Below are positions 1 through 11,153 of a stretch of DNA of 64,000 nt, in pieces. Each line of letters starts with the position of its first letter. The first letter of the stretch is position 1. The notes under the pieces were generated by a model. That model was not told where the DNA came from. It made no database searches and saw only the letters and a list, made by a program, of their open reading frames with translations. This DNA comes from Zygaena filipendulae (lineage: Eukaryota; Arthropoda; Insecta; Lepidoptera; Zygaenidae), in assembly GCA_907165275.2 (NCBI GenBank), contig OU015652.1:10989001-11053000 (forward strand), written 5' to 3'. Position numbers and translations under genes: made by a program.

Positions 1-1090
1 TATTAAAAAATTATAAAATATTTTTTATTAATTTTTTTTTTAAGTTATTAGATATTATTCATTTATTTATTTATCTTAAATTTAGGCTTTTTACAGTATA
101 AATTTACAAAATAATGAATTTTATAAAAATTATTATAGTTAGATAGATATATTATTATTATTAGATATTATTTATTAATATTGTTGTATTGTTAAAATAA
201 TAATATCTATCCTGGTTGTTGGGAACTTTTTCTACTTTACCTAAAAACTTATCGATGAGATTACGATATGAATAGTTTTATGCAATTATATACATTATAT
301 ACACGTCATGCGTATGTTTTTTTTATTATAAAATCCGTATAGGTACTCTAAAGATATTTAAAATTAAATAACTCAGAGGGTTTTAACATTGCTATCTAAA
401 ACGATGATTATTTGTCTTGGGCTTTGTTGTATCACAGTCGGATCCTAAAAAGAAAGAAAGGTATGATTATGTTGACCCTGCAGCAGCGTCAGCGACAACT
501 ATTATGGTCTTCAATAAATGTTTGTGAATTTGAATTTGAATTTATCAAATATAGTCTTTTTCTTCATAAAAAGCAAAAGCATAGGAGTCCGTACAGCACA
601 CAAAAAAAAACATAGTCTGCAATTACCTACCTACATGATATCCGCTTCGGTAAATTACATAAGCGACATAATAAATTACATTAATAACAAGTAAGGTCGA
701 TAGCAGTAAAAATATTATACACCTTGTATTGAATTGTTTTTATAACAATATAGATCTTAAATTCATTTTATTAACAATGGTAATTGCTTGCATAAGTTTA
801 GTCAAAATTGCGTCAGTACAGTTGCCATTTGTATAGATACGAACAATCACCGGCGTTTTTCTCAGATAAATTCTTTGGCTGTGGCGAAGTGATTGGAAAT
901 TGGAATTGATAATAATTACTATAGTCTGTAACGGCATAGTACGAGTACGAGAAGTAATTAGTATTTTTTTATTTATTGTAAACATTGCAATAATGAATTT
1001 GTAAGCATTATTGCAATGATCAAAAGTAAGCAAGTACCTAAAGTTTAGAAATTATTAGGTACCTACTTGACAGAGGTATGAAAGTTTTTA
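1..1090. other. AT-rich stretch, no feature recognised
   Basis: This opening stretch is AT-rich with short homopolymer runs. Two short open frames (412-615 +, 740-1033 -) have low-complexity composition and no motif, so I treat them as chance. I recognise no repeat terminus, tRNA box or splice-flanked exon here. Confidence 0.5.
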
Positions 1091-1097
1091 ATAGGCT

Positions 1098-1365
1098 TGT
1101 CAACAAAATTTTGATTTTTTTTACGTTATGAAAAAATTACGAAGATACATTAAGTCTGAATGTGGCGTGGTGTCACGCCGTGCTACAGTTTATAGCACAT
1201 TATGACGTCAAGAGCCCCCAACTCCTAAACTTTCATGCATTTTATATTTGTATTTTTTCAATAAGTAATTTGAATAAGCAAAAAATACGTGTCTATTTTT
1301 TATTATCTAACTGACGGATTAAATAAAAATTTTATTTTCATACCCCGGAAACTACTCTATTGTAA
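1098..1365 (-). mobile_element. MITE family A copy (CRE-bearing)
   Basis: One of at least six copies of a palindromic DNA element. The outer end carries the reverse complement of the family TIR word AGTCCGTCAGTTA, seen here as TAACTGACGGATTAAAT followed by TTTTCATACCCCGG. The other end is degenerate, with TTGTCAACAAAATTTTGA. The interior has the family word for AAAATACGTGTC and a TGACGTCA palindrome at 1203-1210. Related copies lie at 6868, 22262, 47995, 52600 and 53290. No transposase frame is present, so it is non-autonomous. Confidence 0.55.
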
Positions 1366-1900
1366 AAGCGCGATCAACAACAATCACAGATCAAAATTAT
1401 ATTTTGTTCTACAGGGACTCACTAAAGAATAGGAGAGGCGTTTCTAATGTCTGTCTTCGCTTCTAGAAACCAACGCACAAATGTTTTTTTTTTTTATTTA
1501 AGCCAAGTTATGTGAAGGTTACATTTATTCAAAGACATGCACGCAAATTCGTCGCTTAAACAACTTGTTGTAATTTTAACCAGTGCAGGGTTAAAAATAC
1601 CAGCTAAGTAGATCCGTGTCAAACTTCAAAACTACAATAGTTGAAGGGTGGGAAGAACGTTCATCGTTAAAATTAAAGGTTTATAAATTTTTCTTCTTCG
1701 TTTTTTCCTTTAAAAAAATTTGCTTCTAATTATTTTTTAAAATAACATATGGGCAGACAGACAGATAGGCAAATGACATGACGAAATCATAAAGAATTAG
1801 TTTTTTGCAATTAATCCTTAAAAAAGGGTTATGAGCAAAATCCTAAATCCTAAAAATAAAATTAGATATAATATTGTATATTATCTCTCATATTATATAA
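1366..1900. other. No clear feature
   Basis: There is a short CAGA run near 1755 of the kind found in repeat tails. Otherwise this is AT-rich sequence in which I see no gene or assignable element. Confidence 0.4.
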
Positions 1901-1904
1901 AAAA

Positions 1905-2076
1905 TTAATTGCTGTTTGTTTGTCACGCTAAAACTTGATGGCTGGACAGATTTGGCTAATTTTTATCTTAAAATATTTGTGTAAGTTCAGGGAAGGTTTA
2001 AAAAGTAAATAAGGCTACTTTGGAGTTCCTACGGGAATTCCAAAACTCACGCGGGTGAAATCGCGGGGCACAGTAA
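1905..2076 (+). mobile_element. Helitron-like fragment, degraded 3' end
   Basis: This belongs to the window's commonest family. In good copies it begins A|TCCTACTAATATTATAAA and ends with a hairpin (CCGCGG, GTGAAA, CCGCGG), a few bases and CTAG|T. That is the classic Helitron pattern: 5' TC, 3' CTRR, a terminal hairpin and insertion between A and T. This copy has the core words CGGGAATTCC and GGGTGAAATCGCGGGGCACAG, but the final CTAG has decayed to TAATAG. It encodes nothing. Confidence 0.6.
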
Positions 2077-2497
2077 TAGATAAATACAAAGGTATACATG
2101 AAGGATATAGAAAGGAATAGTAAAATGAACGCGATCTTTCATTTGAACTACAGTACAGGAAAACAAACGGGCATAGACGTCAATTAATCAATCGATCAAC
2201 GCAAAATTTACATCCGCTAAATAAATGCGTGCGTCGACATGTCTCTCAGCGCTCAGTGGTCGCATTTGCATCATTAACTAACGATCTATTCCGTCGTGTC
2301 CAACGATTTACAAACGCGATGTCTGCACGGTAGTGATTTGGTCATTACGTAGATAATTTTACGTGTGTACAGTACAGGATATCTAGTGTCGTAAGAAACC
2401 TCGAATGTAATGTCTAAAACATGGTGCAGGTGCAAACTAAATAAATAGATAAATAAAGAGAAAGGACCAAAACAAAATATCTATAGATTTCATAAAT

Positions 2498-2655
2498 AGA
2501 CTATCGCGACGACCCCCGCGGTAATTTTAGATTTATTGCGGGAATTTCGGGATAAAAAGTACCTTTTGTCCTTGTCTGTACCCCTGACAACGTGTATGCA
2601 AAATTTAATGGTGATCGGTTCAGTTCGTGAACGGCCGAACCAAGGGATATAGGGA
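2498..2655 (-). mobile_element. Helitron-like copy, 3'-terminal part
   Basis: The minus-strand copy runs from a degraded CCCCCGCGG hairpin arm through GGGATAAAAAGTACC and GACAACGTGTATGCAAAATTT to GATCGGTTCAG. The terminal CTAG and the TC start are both lost, so this is an old internal remnant. The words shared with 33361-33568 make membership clear. Confidence 0.6.
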
Positions 2656-2673
2656 TTCATTTTTACCTACTTA

Positions 2674-2930
2674 GATATAAGATGTGGTAAATTTAGCAGT
2701 ACATATTTACAGGGTTGAAGTATACTTACACTATACATGTTCATAAAAAAAGATAAACAAAAAAAAAATCAACCTGAGAAGGCGCTCGCTGCTCAATCGC
2801 TTTACACATCTTATAAGGTCAATCTATCGAACTTATAATACATATTATTTGGTCGGTTATTCTCTCTGTTGTATTGTATACCTACTTCCAGCCCTGTAAA
2901 TATTTGCAGCTAATTTGACCACATCTTATC
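2674..2930. mobile_element. Palindromic MITE, ~50-bp terminal inverted repeats
   Basis: The left end (2674-2725, GATATAAGATGTGG through ATTTACAGGGTTGAAGTA) is matched in reverse complement at 2880-2930 (TACTTCCAGCCCTGTAAAT through CCACATCTTATC). The roughly 150-bp interior has no coding potential. No target duplication could be fixed. The right end abuts the palindromic Helitron arm beginning near 2932. Confidence 0.55.
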
Positions 2931-2954
2931 TTCTTAATCTAATTATATAAATCA

Positions 2955-2962
2955 CGTGTCAC
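2955..2962. repeat. Target-site duplication, left (hAT)
   Basis: CGTGTCAC lies directly before the hAT terminus CAGGGGCGGATCCAGG. The identical 8 bp follows the other terminus at 6000-6007. Eight bases is the diagnostic hAT duplication length. Confidence 0.85.
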
Positions 2963-3126
2963 CAGGGGCGGATCCAGGATTTGGTTGAGGGGGGGGCAAT
3001 TTGGTTGCACCATGAAATTTTTTGAATTAGCAAAAAAGTCCATTAATAAAATTTAAGTGCTTCATATTGAGAGCATCTGAATTGAGCTTATGTATGTATT
3101 ATATTATCTGTGTGTATGTTTCGCGA

Positions 3127-4440
3127 TTTTTTAACCGACTTCCAAAAAGGAGGAGGTTACGCATTCGGCTGTATGTTTTTTTTTTTTTATATTACTCGAA
3201 GCTAGGGTTGGAACGATTTCGAAAATTCATTTTTTGTTTGAAAGCGTATACTCCCAATTAGGTCCTATTGCCACCAAGTGGGATCTGATGATGGGATCTT
3301 ATGGTTTAAGAATCTTTATTATCCTCAAAAGATCTTGGGGAAATCGTGGGAACTCTTCAAAAATAATAGGCACACCTATAGCGATTTGGGTATATTTTAT
3401 AGTAAATCGTTCATTTGCTTTCGGAAAGCAAAATTTGAAGAAGTGGAACTGATCATGAAGACCACAAGTGTTCATCGGAACTACTCAACAATAATACGTA
3501 TTTCACGGGTTTCGATTGGACCGATTTAGAAAATTGATTTTGTTGTTTGAAAGGGTATACTCCCAAGTTGGTCCCATTGTCACCAAATCGAGAACCTGAT
3601 GATGGAATCATGGAGAAATCAAGAGAACTCTTCAAAAATTACAGACACACCTATAGCGATTTTTGTATTTTTTATAGTAAATCGTTTATTTGCTTTTGGA
3701 AAGCAAAATTTGAAGAAGTGAAACTGATGATGAAAACCACAGATGGTCATCGGAACTACTCAATAAAAGGTATTTCACGAGTTCCGATTCGTTAACTTTA
3801 ATATGGTTCCTAAATAATTTATGCTCGTCACAATGTATATGGTAAAGTGGAACTAATGATGACGTACCAGGAGAACTCCTCAACAATCAACGTCCCTGTC
3901 GTCCCGTCGGTAAAAGTAGTATTTTGTAAAAGGCGATGAGCAATTGACATTAGGCTATTGTAACTTAGATAAATTTACAAACGGACTCACTTGAAAGCAA
4001 GAAATAAACAAAATTTTAACAAAAAAATTAAAACCGACTTCCAACAACACAAAACTAAAAAGCTAAAAATAACAAAATATCGATTTTATCCAACAGACAA
4101 AAATACACCTAAGTTTATTTTTGGTTGTTATTACCAGTAGTTATTATACCAGTACCAGTAGTTATTATTGGTTTATTCTACCACTTGACTACTATTATTA
4201 TTTGAAGTCGGTGACAAGCCAAATATGGCGTAGGTACATGGGCTAAGTCCAGTCCCGCCACGAGTTCGTTGTGAGCTGAACAACCCAAGTGGGTAGACGT
4301 AAGCGGGCTTGGCTCCGAATTTAAATCAAAAAGTGGTAGCACAAACCAACAATAGTATTACATGTATTTTTGTCTGATGGATTAAGTCGGTATTTTGTTA
4401 TTTTTAGCTTTTTAGTTTTATGTTTTTCATATTTAAAAAA
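3127..4440. mobile_element. Foldback element with AACCGACTTCC ends (copy 1)
   Basis: The left end TTTTTTAACCGACTTCCAAA and a poly-T tract are followed by two roughly 230-bp direct subrepeats. Each subrepeat contains AGCAAAATTTGAAGAAGTG, at about 3420 and 3700. The right half folds back: 4046-4110 (AAAACTAAAAAGCTAAAAAT) matches the reverse complement around 4385-4425, and CCACTT near 4180 pairs with AAGTGGTAGCACAAACCA near 4330. The same architecture recurs at 35808-36753. No transposase is seen. It is nested inside the hAT, so it may be younger than the hAT or have moved with it. Confidence 0.55.
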
Positions 4441-4799
4441 AATGTGGTGTCGAAAACGATAGAGCTTAGGTAGGTATAGCGGTTTTTGAGTACGATTCTC
4501 TGTAAAATCAAAGTTTTTTTAGTATTTCATTATTTTCAACTTGTACTTTCATGCATAAAATAATCTACATGGAAGCTACAACAGATAAAAGTAAAAAATG
4601 AAAAATTTACGTTCCAGCGAATCTGACCTGAATTAACAACTTTAAATTAAAATTTTGTAGGTTTGTATCTATAAAGTGATAGGAAAATAATGGGAAGTGT
4701 TATGGTTAATAGCGATTTTTTTACTAAACTGAGAAAAAATACCATCAGAGGTGCACATGTGATGTGATAAAAACGTGTTTCGTGATCAGAAGAACAAAG

Positions 4800-5068
4800 A
4801 ACTACCTAACTACCTGACGTAGCTTCACGACCGACATAAAGCAATCTGAAACTTTCTTTGAAGTAAGTCGGTGATTTGGGATCCCTCAGCACTTTAAAGA
4901 TGGTACAAAGAATATGTGTAGTGCGCCTGGCGAATATGTAAAGCACACACATTTTGCAGCCGCTCCAACTTATCGCGTTACTATGTCTAGTTGTTGTATA
5001 CGTATGCTGTAAATCTTTGTGTTGTGTCAAATAAAGTTTTTTCAATTTCAATTTTCAATTTCAATTAC
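4800..5068 (+). mobile_element. LINE-like 3' tail with AATAAA and TTTCAA repeats
   Basis: The stretch ends with AATAAAGTTTTTTC (5029 on) and short TTTCAA-type tandem repeats. That is the form of non-LTR retrotransposon 3' ends in this window: a polyadenylation-like signal followed by a microsatellite. No reverse-transcriptase frame remains. Confidence 0.4.
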
Positions 5069-5999
5069 TCTTCTGTCAGATTCATACAGCACACATCGGC
5101 GTAAACAAAAAGGAGAAGGTTACTCCTTGGATTAGTAAAATGAGGACAAAATTTGGGAAATAACGCAGAAAACTCAGAGAAGTGAATAATTTTCGTCCAT
5201 ATGACGAGATACGGAAAAATAGGTACTATTGAAACAAAAAGATGTTTTTGACCATAGAAGATTTTAAAATTTACAGTCAACAGAAGAAAAATTTGATAAA
5301 TTTTGGAAATTTGCCCAAAATTTTTTCCAAATCCGAATTCATCGCGCACCGCACGTGATAAAAGTCGCCGACTATTTTTTGAGCACAGAGGTACAATATG
5401 ACGGGGAATACAAATCGAAATTCTATTAATTCCATTTAGTTCGTCAGTTACATATAACATAATATAAATAAATAATATGGATAGATTTGCTTTGAACGGG
5501 GAAAAAGTAGAAGAGTTAGGTACCAACTAGTTTTGGGAAGTGAAATCACAATAGCTTACTTCCAAGTCTCAAGGATGTTGGATGAAGTTAAAGAAAAGGG
5601 ATAGAGAAACTACATATATAAGGATAATTGTAAAAACATATATACAGCCAAACACAGAAACTTCTCCTTTTAAATGAGAAATATACCATACGGCACGTAG
5701 TTTCAAAACAGAAAATTTGTTTTAACGAGAAAGAATTGACAGATTTTGTGTTTGTTTTACAATAATAGATACAAACTTCCATAGGGGTTCGTTACGAACT
5801 AATAATTTATAGAGTTTTAAAAATGAATATTTGTTCGTTCATTCAGGTTCATTCGTATATTTCTATTCAAATTACGATGAAACTTTGGTGAAAAGCCACA
5901 ACCTTGCGAAGATTTTTCTAAGGTCTAATTAAAGTAGGTACCTATTTAGGTCTTCAGGGGGGCAATTGCCCCCAGTGCCCCCCCCTGGATCCGCCCCTG

Positions 6000-6007
6000 C
6001 GTGTCAC
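6000..6007. repeat. Target-site duplication, right (hAT)
   Basis: CGTGTCAC matches 2955-2962 exactly and follows the hAT right terminus directly. Confidence 0.85.
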
Positions 6008-6389
6008 GTTGTTTGTCCGCGATGGACTCCGAAACTACTGAACGGATTTTGATAAAATTTTGTAACCATTTATAATATGGTCCAACTTAAAAGATAGGAT
6101 AGTTTTTATCCCAGAATTCCCGCGGGAACTCCGTAATTACTGCGGGGAACAGCTTATCACCGTAAACTACTGTCAGGGGTTCAAAGAAGGACACAGAGTT
6201 CTTTTTCCCGGAATTCCCGCGGTAATTTTGGAGTTCCCGCGGGAATTCCGGGATAAAAACTATCCTATCTCTTAAGTTGGATCAAATACAACATAGTGAC
6301 CAAATTTCATCATGATCGGTTCTGTAGTTTCGGAGTTCATCGCGGATAAACAACGTGACACGTGATTTATATGTGTATATTAAGATATT

Positions 6390-6865
6390 AAATTATTATT
6401 ATTTCGGTAAAAGCTATACTATTCTTAATACACATTGATTTACTGAATGCCCTGATTTTTTTTATGAATTTCCTTACTCTCCACGTCATATTATTTGAGG
6501 ATCCAATTAAAAAATGCTAATACATGGTAATGCACTGTTACCCAGGAAATGAAAAAATTGCAAGCCTAACCTCAAATTGTATAAATATTGTAAAATAAGA
6601 ATACAATAAATGAATGTCTATTATATATATAGTCATCTGCTTGTACTTGCATTGGACAATAAATTAGAAAGAAGCGTCAAGATAGGTAAATATTATTTAA
6701 TTTTTTTAAGGCAAAGTTGCTTACACGCACAAGCCCAATCGAATAGGTAATTAATATTAGCGCTACCATAATATTATACTCAAATTATGAAAGGGATAAA
6801 ACTATTTTAAAGTTTTCCCTCTTTAACATTTCAAGTATAGGATGGAAAATTGGGATGTTGACGAC
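6390..6865. other. No clear feature
   Basis: AT-rich sequence with no terminus, tRNA box or plausible exon that I can recognise. Confidence 0.4.
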
Positions 6866-6867
6866 CT

Positions 6868-7180
6868 TTGAAAATCAAAATTCTATTTAGTCCGTCAGTT
6901 AGAAAAAAAACAATAGACACTTATTTTTTTGCTTTTTCAAATAAATTAAAATATACAGATAGATATAAAGCGCATTAAAGTTTAAGGTGGGGGCTCGTGA
7001 CGTCACTAACCGCTATAAGCCGCCATACAAACTGCACCGGTTAGTGTCGTCACGCGAAATTCAACTCAAGTATCGCCGTTATTTTTTGATTACGTAAAAA
7101 AAGAAAAATTCGTGTCCAATATTTTTTATTAATCTACAAGACGGACTAAAAATATTAGTCAACATGCCCATTGTTGTTTG
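6868..7180 (+). mobile_element. MITE family A, near-complete copy
   Basis: The left end reads GGGATGTTGACGACC, AAAATCAAAATTCTA and TTAGTCCGTCAGTTAG. The right end is its imperfect reverse complement, GACGGACTAAAAATATTAG then TCAACATGCCC. The interior words AAGCGCATTAAAGTTTA, ATTTTTTGATTACGTAAAA and CGTGTCCAATATTTTTTATT recur in the other copies. A TGACGTCA palindrome sits at 6998-7005. There is no open frame of note. Confidence 0.65.
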
Positions 7181-7189
7181 TCAAATATA

Positions 7190-8080
7190 ATTGAAATTAA
7201 TTTTTTTATATTATTTTATTGGTTATGTACTTAAGTAATAAATCTTGGAAAAAAAGCAATGGTCACTTATTTCAAGTATTTTATTACGGCGGTCAACGAA
7301 CTGTGAAATTAGTTTATGTTAGTGATGAATTAAGCGCAGTGCAATGTTATTTATGAAGAGATAAACGAAATGAAAGTTTAATTATCTGTTACATACTTTG
7401 CGTCGGTCATTTATACCATTTGAGTATTACTATTACGTAAATTGCAAAAGCAAATAAGTTTACCTTCAAACGTATTAGACGCCTAAAATGTACAAACATT
7501 TTACTACAAAAAAGCGCAAAACGTTAACTGATTTTTTTTCAAGATCCATCTGAGGATCACCGTTCGGGAGTTTTATATGGGGCTAACCTGAGGCATTGGC
7601 TCTTTCACTGAATATTTTGTTTAAAAAGTTGTTAAGAATTTTTTTTTGAGTATGTTGTTTTGGACAGTACCTACCCAAAATTTCACAGTATCTAAGTACC
7701 GTTTTTTTAGGATTATTGTGAATAAAAAAAAACAATTACAGTAAGATTTTTGTAGTGTTTGTTAGTATATACCTACTATATCTTATATACACTTTATACA
7801 TAATTATGTTCTATTTAATTTACTATAAAATATAATATCAAAGTATACATAAAATATGTATATAGGGCGTACGGACGGATATGCTACATGGAGGGAAAAT
7901 ACCTTGAATATTGTAGATAGAACATTTTACTGAAAGAAGACTTTTTTTGCCATATTTTTATTTTATTTTTATTAATTTACTCAACGAAATTCCACAGCAC
8001 ATGACAGTAATTACAAATTACAATACAGTAATTCGAATTTAAAAAACAATTTAAACTGCATTCATAGATATTAAAATAAT
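7190..8080. other. No clear feature
   Basis: AT-rich, with several poly-T and poly-A runs. No supported gene or repeat boundary. Confidence 0.4.
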
Positions 8081-8084
8081 TACA

Positions 8085-8155
8085 TGGTTGAACCGGGAAT
8101 CGAACCCGTTACATGAGAAAAATATGTAGCTTTATCATACCGATCGAAAGGCTTC
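8085..8155 (-). repeat. tRNA-like remnant (T-arm only)
   Basis: On the minus strand, CGGGTTCGATTCCCG is a well-formed B-box and T-arm with a 4-bp stem, followed by GTTCAACCATG. Upstream I cannot fold a matching acceptor stem, D-arm or anticodon arm, so this is not a functional tRNA as read. It is more likely a tRNA-derived SINE head or a pseudo-tRNA. Confidence 0.35.
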
Positions 8156-8169
8156 ATTATAAGGATTAT

Positions 8170-8630
8170 TTTTTTGCTAACTAACATAGTGTCAAAAATA
8201 AAAGGAAGACCATGAATTTTAACATTTGATGTGAAATTTTGTTTAGAATGCTCAAATGAAACTTAAACTTAATTCAAAAACAAAAATATTTTTAAGTCAT
8301 ACTTAAGTCGTGCTCAAGACGTTCTCAACGTTAAATTCTCAATTCAGAAACCGGCAGATAATTGGTTAGATTTAAATTTTCCTAGTACTTGAAATTCAGT
8401 AAAATGCTCAAGTTATTATAATATAATTTCTATTAGTGTTAAAAGATTACGTCATCTCTTAACTTGAAAATAAATTAAAATACATAAGTGGCCAAATTTA
8501 TGTTACGTATAGATATATTTTATTAGGAGAAAATATTCAAGAATTTTAATTTTATCTAGCTAATTAGTGTTTTAACTGACTCGTAAAGTAAAAATCGAGT
8601 GGAATTTGGATAACTTTTGCTTATATCATA
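8170..8630. other. No clear feature
   Basis: AT-rich sequence in which I see no element ends or exon signals. Confidence 0.4.
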
Positions 8631-8634
8631 AACT

Positions 8635-8700
8635 GTTTCCCGCTGTTTCACCCGCGGTATTTCGGAGTTCCCACAGGAATTACTCCCATGTCACACCCGG
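8635..8700 (-). mobile_element. Helitron-like 3' fragment
   Basis: A short minus-strand piece with CCCGCTGTTTCACCCGCGG and GGAGTTCCCACAGGAATT. It is cut off where GC-richer sequence begins (CCATGTCACACCCGG), so that sequence may have inserted into the Helitron. Confidence 0.5.
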
Positions 8701-8869
8701 TAGTTCGCGGTCGTCGAGGGCAGACTGACCTGCACCCTTCCGTGAGGGTAGGTCGGGGTTTATGACCTATTGGACTATGAAAGTACTTTTTTCCACATTT
8801 CCAACATTATCATTATATTTCTACCAATTTACACAATTGAAAAATTATATATCTAAACTTTCCTCATGA

Positions 8870-9480
8870 ATCGTTCCAGGAACCGCGCGGACGCGTCACC
8901 CACGGATCTGTGCCCACGGTGAAGCTAATAGGGTGCCAGAGGCGGGCCGGAATACTGGGCGTGCGATGCTGTCCCTGGTGGCGCGGGCGTCGCGCCCGGC
9001 ATGAGGCACGAGAAGTGCCGCTTTACCGACTTGCAGGTAGCAAGCTCGGGTCGAGGCGGCCTATGTAGGTGGCGCTGCCGCCCTGCTGGGTAGCGACGTT
9101 ACCAAGGCGGGCCGCGGTCCTCCTGGGGAGTACTCTTGCTGAGGGTCCGGGGCCATCACCAGTGAATGGCGGCAAAGTGTGGTTGTGGGGGAGGGGGAGT
9201 GCGGGTGTTCTAAACCACCCTGCTCACCCCAGGATGCGGCCGTTGCAACGGGCGGCGGTGCCACAGACCTGACCCATCGCCGGGAACTTGGAGCGTTGGG
9301 CATGGGGCCGTCCGTCGTCCATTCACTGGGTCCCCGAAAAGGAGAGGATGGCGGTGCGTCGCGTGTTCCAAAGCATCGTTGTCGCTAAGGGGCACTTGTA
9401 GGACCCTCGAGAAGGAGCCCGTTTCGGGCTGGCGTTGTTGGGTCCCGGAGCATGTGCGAGCTTTTGTGCCGTGTGTTTTT
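8870..9480 (+). repeat. GC-rich block, possible retroelement 5' UTR
   Basis: About 600 bases that are much richer in G and C than the surroundings, with many CpG. Both strands have overlapping open frames (for example 9069-9272 + and 9061-9303 -), rich in Pro, Ala, Arg and Gly, as GC-rich non-coding DNA gives by chance. There is no finger, endonuclease or reverse-transcriptase motif. A decayed 5' UTR of a non-LTR retrotransposon, or a CpG-rich host promoter, are both possible. Strand is a guess. Confidence 0.3.
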
Positions 9481-9975
9481 GTGTCGTATCTGCGAATACT
9501 TAAAGCATTAGACTTTCGCTAATCCATAGTGACATCACACATATAAGTTGGTCTAGCGCAGTGTAGATCAATACGCGATAACGCGGCTCCTTTTTAGTGT
9601 GTAGGTCGCCCTTTTCAAGGCGAAGTCCCACATAACCCTCGCCCATGCATTTTCCCTGGGTCAAAAAAGAGCAGGACGCTATAGTTCATGGAGTCTAACA
9701 TAATAGTTACCTACTTCGAGGTTCATGCACTCAGACGTCTTAAAAGAGACGCAGAGCACCACAACTGATGCAACATGCCAGGTTAGGTATGAAGTTTAAA
9801 CTGAAAGTCAGTGTGGCGTAATGCCAGGCAGCGTGATGAACTGTGCATGCAAATTTCATGTGGACGAAAAATTTCAAGACCGTTCGGTTGAAAAGTTAAG
9901 TCATGAAAGCGTATCGAACGATCGAACGAACGAACAAATAAACCCACAAACTCAAATTCAAACTAAATATAACCA
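9481..9975. other. Unassigned sequence after the GC-rich block
   Basis: Moderate GC, not obviously a repeat by eye. It may continue the element at 8870-9480. A short frame at 9821-10033 runs into the Helitron and is not convincing. Confidence 0.3.
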
Positions 9976-9977
9976 TC

Positions 9978-10310
9978 AATTCCCGCGGGAACTCCGGAAT
10001 GAACGCCCACCTAGCGTGGCTGACGGAGCCTAGACGCCGCCCTGACGGGCGGCGCCGGCTCCGTACCGACGATCCACGCGGTCTCTGACCGCCCCCCAGT
10101 TCCTGTCCGTAGTGGCGGACAGCGCAGGATTACCCACTGCAGGGGGCTCTGTCCCGACGCAGTTACCTATGCTGCCTCCCCGAAGGGGAACAGTTAATCA
10201 CCGTTAACTACTGTCGGGGTACAAAGAAGGACACAGAGTACCTACTTTTTTCCCGCAACCTCCGCGGGAACTCCGAAATTACCGCGGATGAAGTCGCGGG
10301 GGACAGCTAG
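9978..10310 (+). mobile_element. Helitron-like copy split by a GC-rich insert
   Basis: The Helitron words CCCGCGGGAACTCCGG begin near 9981. They are interrupted from about 10005 to 10195 by very GC-rich sequence, then resume as CGTTAACTACTGTCGGGG and end in GAAGTCGCGGGGGACAGCTAG at 10310, followed by T. The 3' end is therefore intact. The insert carries a strong stem-loop (10023-10064). Confidence 0.6.
10023..10064. other. Strong GC-rich stem-loop
   Basis: ACGGAGCC (10023-10030) pairs with GGCTCCGT (10057-10064), and inside it GCCGCCC (10036-10042) pairs with GGGCGGC (10047-10053) around TGAC. The 42-nt hairpin lies in the GC-rich insert within a Helitron. I cannot tell whether it is part of a mobile element's terminal structure. 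Confidence 0.5.
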
Positions 10311-10315
10311 TAATT

Positions 10316-11145
10316 AATATAAGATGTACGAATATAAATAATATCGTGTGCTTTATAAAACAATTTATTGCTACAAACGTTATTGCACGGTTTGTTGAAA
10401 TATGTATGTGATATATTATGACTGTTATCTTAGGTATAGGTATGTTAATTTACTTCCCAAACTTGGCGCGAGACTTTCGCGATACGTTTTATGTGATTGT
10501 TGCAAGAAGCTGTAAGTGAATAGACTGTTCATAATTATTTTTTTTATTTCTCAAATCCAGGCCTTCATTATTACGGCCTTGGTACGCTTCGTGTCGCGCC
10601 ACGAAAGTATGCGACAAGTTGTAGCGAAATCATAATCGTTTGACGAAACTCCACAGTTATTTAGAACGAGATCAAGTCGCGGTAATAAACTATTTACTTT
10701 TTTATCTATCACAGTAGGTACCTACCCTGTTAGTCATGCCGTTATGAAAATAATTTTCTATTAGAATGGGTCAAGTCCAATTGGAAGCAGCACCCTGGGT
10801 TTCAACAAAATAAAGTGAGAAGGTAATTACAAAATTGGTTGAGGACAACTCGTTAAAATTATTACCAACGTTTTCATTTGGCACTTTTAATATTGTTTTT
10901 ATTTGTTTTCTCCTGTAAGTTATACATAAATAGTAACAAATAATTGAATGAATGAACACATATCGACTGTACTTGTGAAATAGGTATGTTAAATATGTTT
11001 TGACAAGGCCCTACGAGTATAAAAGTATTTGAGGTCGTATTGTATCCAAATAATCTGGTTTTGATTAATATAAATAGTCATGACACGAATGCATGAACAC
11101 CTATAGGTACTTACTATACTTTTGTGCAATCGTTCACTATCTATA
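10316..11145. other. No clear feature
   Basis: AT-rich. No recognised repeat ends and no convincing coding sequence (a frame at 10771-10959 on the minus strand looks like chance). Confidence 0.4.
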
Positions 11146-11153
11146 AAGCTAAA

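Larger units (their letters stand above)
2963..5999. mobile_element. hAT-superfamily element, non-autonomous, 3037 bp
   Basis: The termini are perfect 16-bp inverted repeats: CAGGGGCGGATCCAGG at the left, and its reverse complement ending at 5999. G-rich subterminal tracts follow at both ends, and identical 8-bp duplications (CGTGTCAC) flank the element. Terminal CAGGG with an 8-bp duplication is typical of hAT. I find no transposase: the longest frame (5065-5526, minus, 153 codons) has no RNase-H-like or BED-finger motif and looks like chance. Much of the body is later insertions, namely a foldback element (3127-4440) and a LINE-like tail (about 4800-5068). It would need a transposase supplied in trans. 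Confidence 0.8.
2932..6385. mobile_element. Palindromic head-to-head Helitron pair, split by a hAT
   Basis: Removing the hAT at 2963-5999 leaves a roughly 420-bp palindrome. Its left arm (ATATAAATCACGTGTCACG, then GTTTGTCCGCGATG) reappears in reverse complement at 6330-6373. The arms also share AACTTAAAAGATAGGATAG (against its partner near 6255) and CCCGCGGGAACTCC. Two Helitron 5' ends therefore face outward, with their 3' parts fused near 6150-6230. The pair is older than the hAT that interrupts its left arm. Confidence 0.6.

Noticed and set aside
5065..5526. 153-codon minus-strand frame inside the hAT element, considered as a transposase
   Set aside because: No BED finger, no DDE or hAT dimerisation motif; Phe/Ile/Leu-rich as expected of AT-rich DNA.
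8085..8155. Possible functional tRNA gene
   Set aside because: Good T-arm, but no acceptor stem partner, D-arm or anticodon arm could be folded.
9061..9395. Overlapping GC-rich frames on both strands
   Set aside because: Several frames are open at once because of base composition; Pro/Ala/Arg-rich with no motif.
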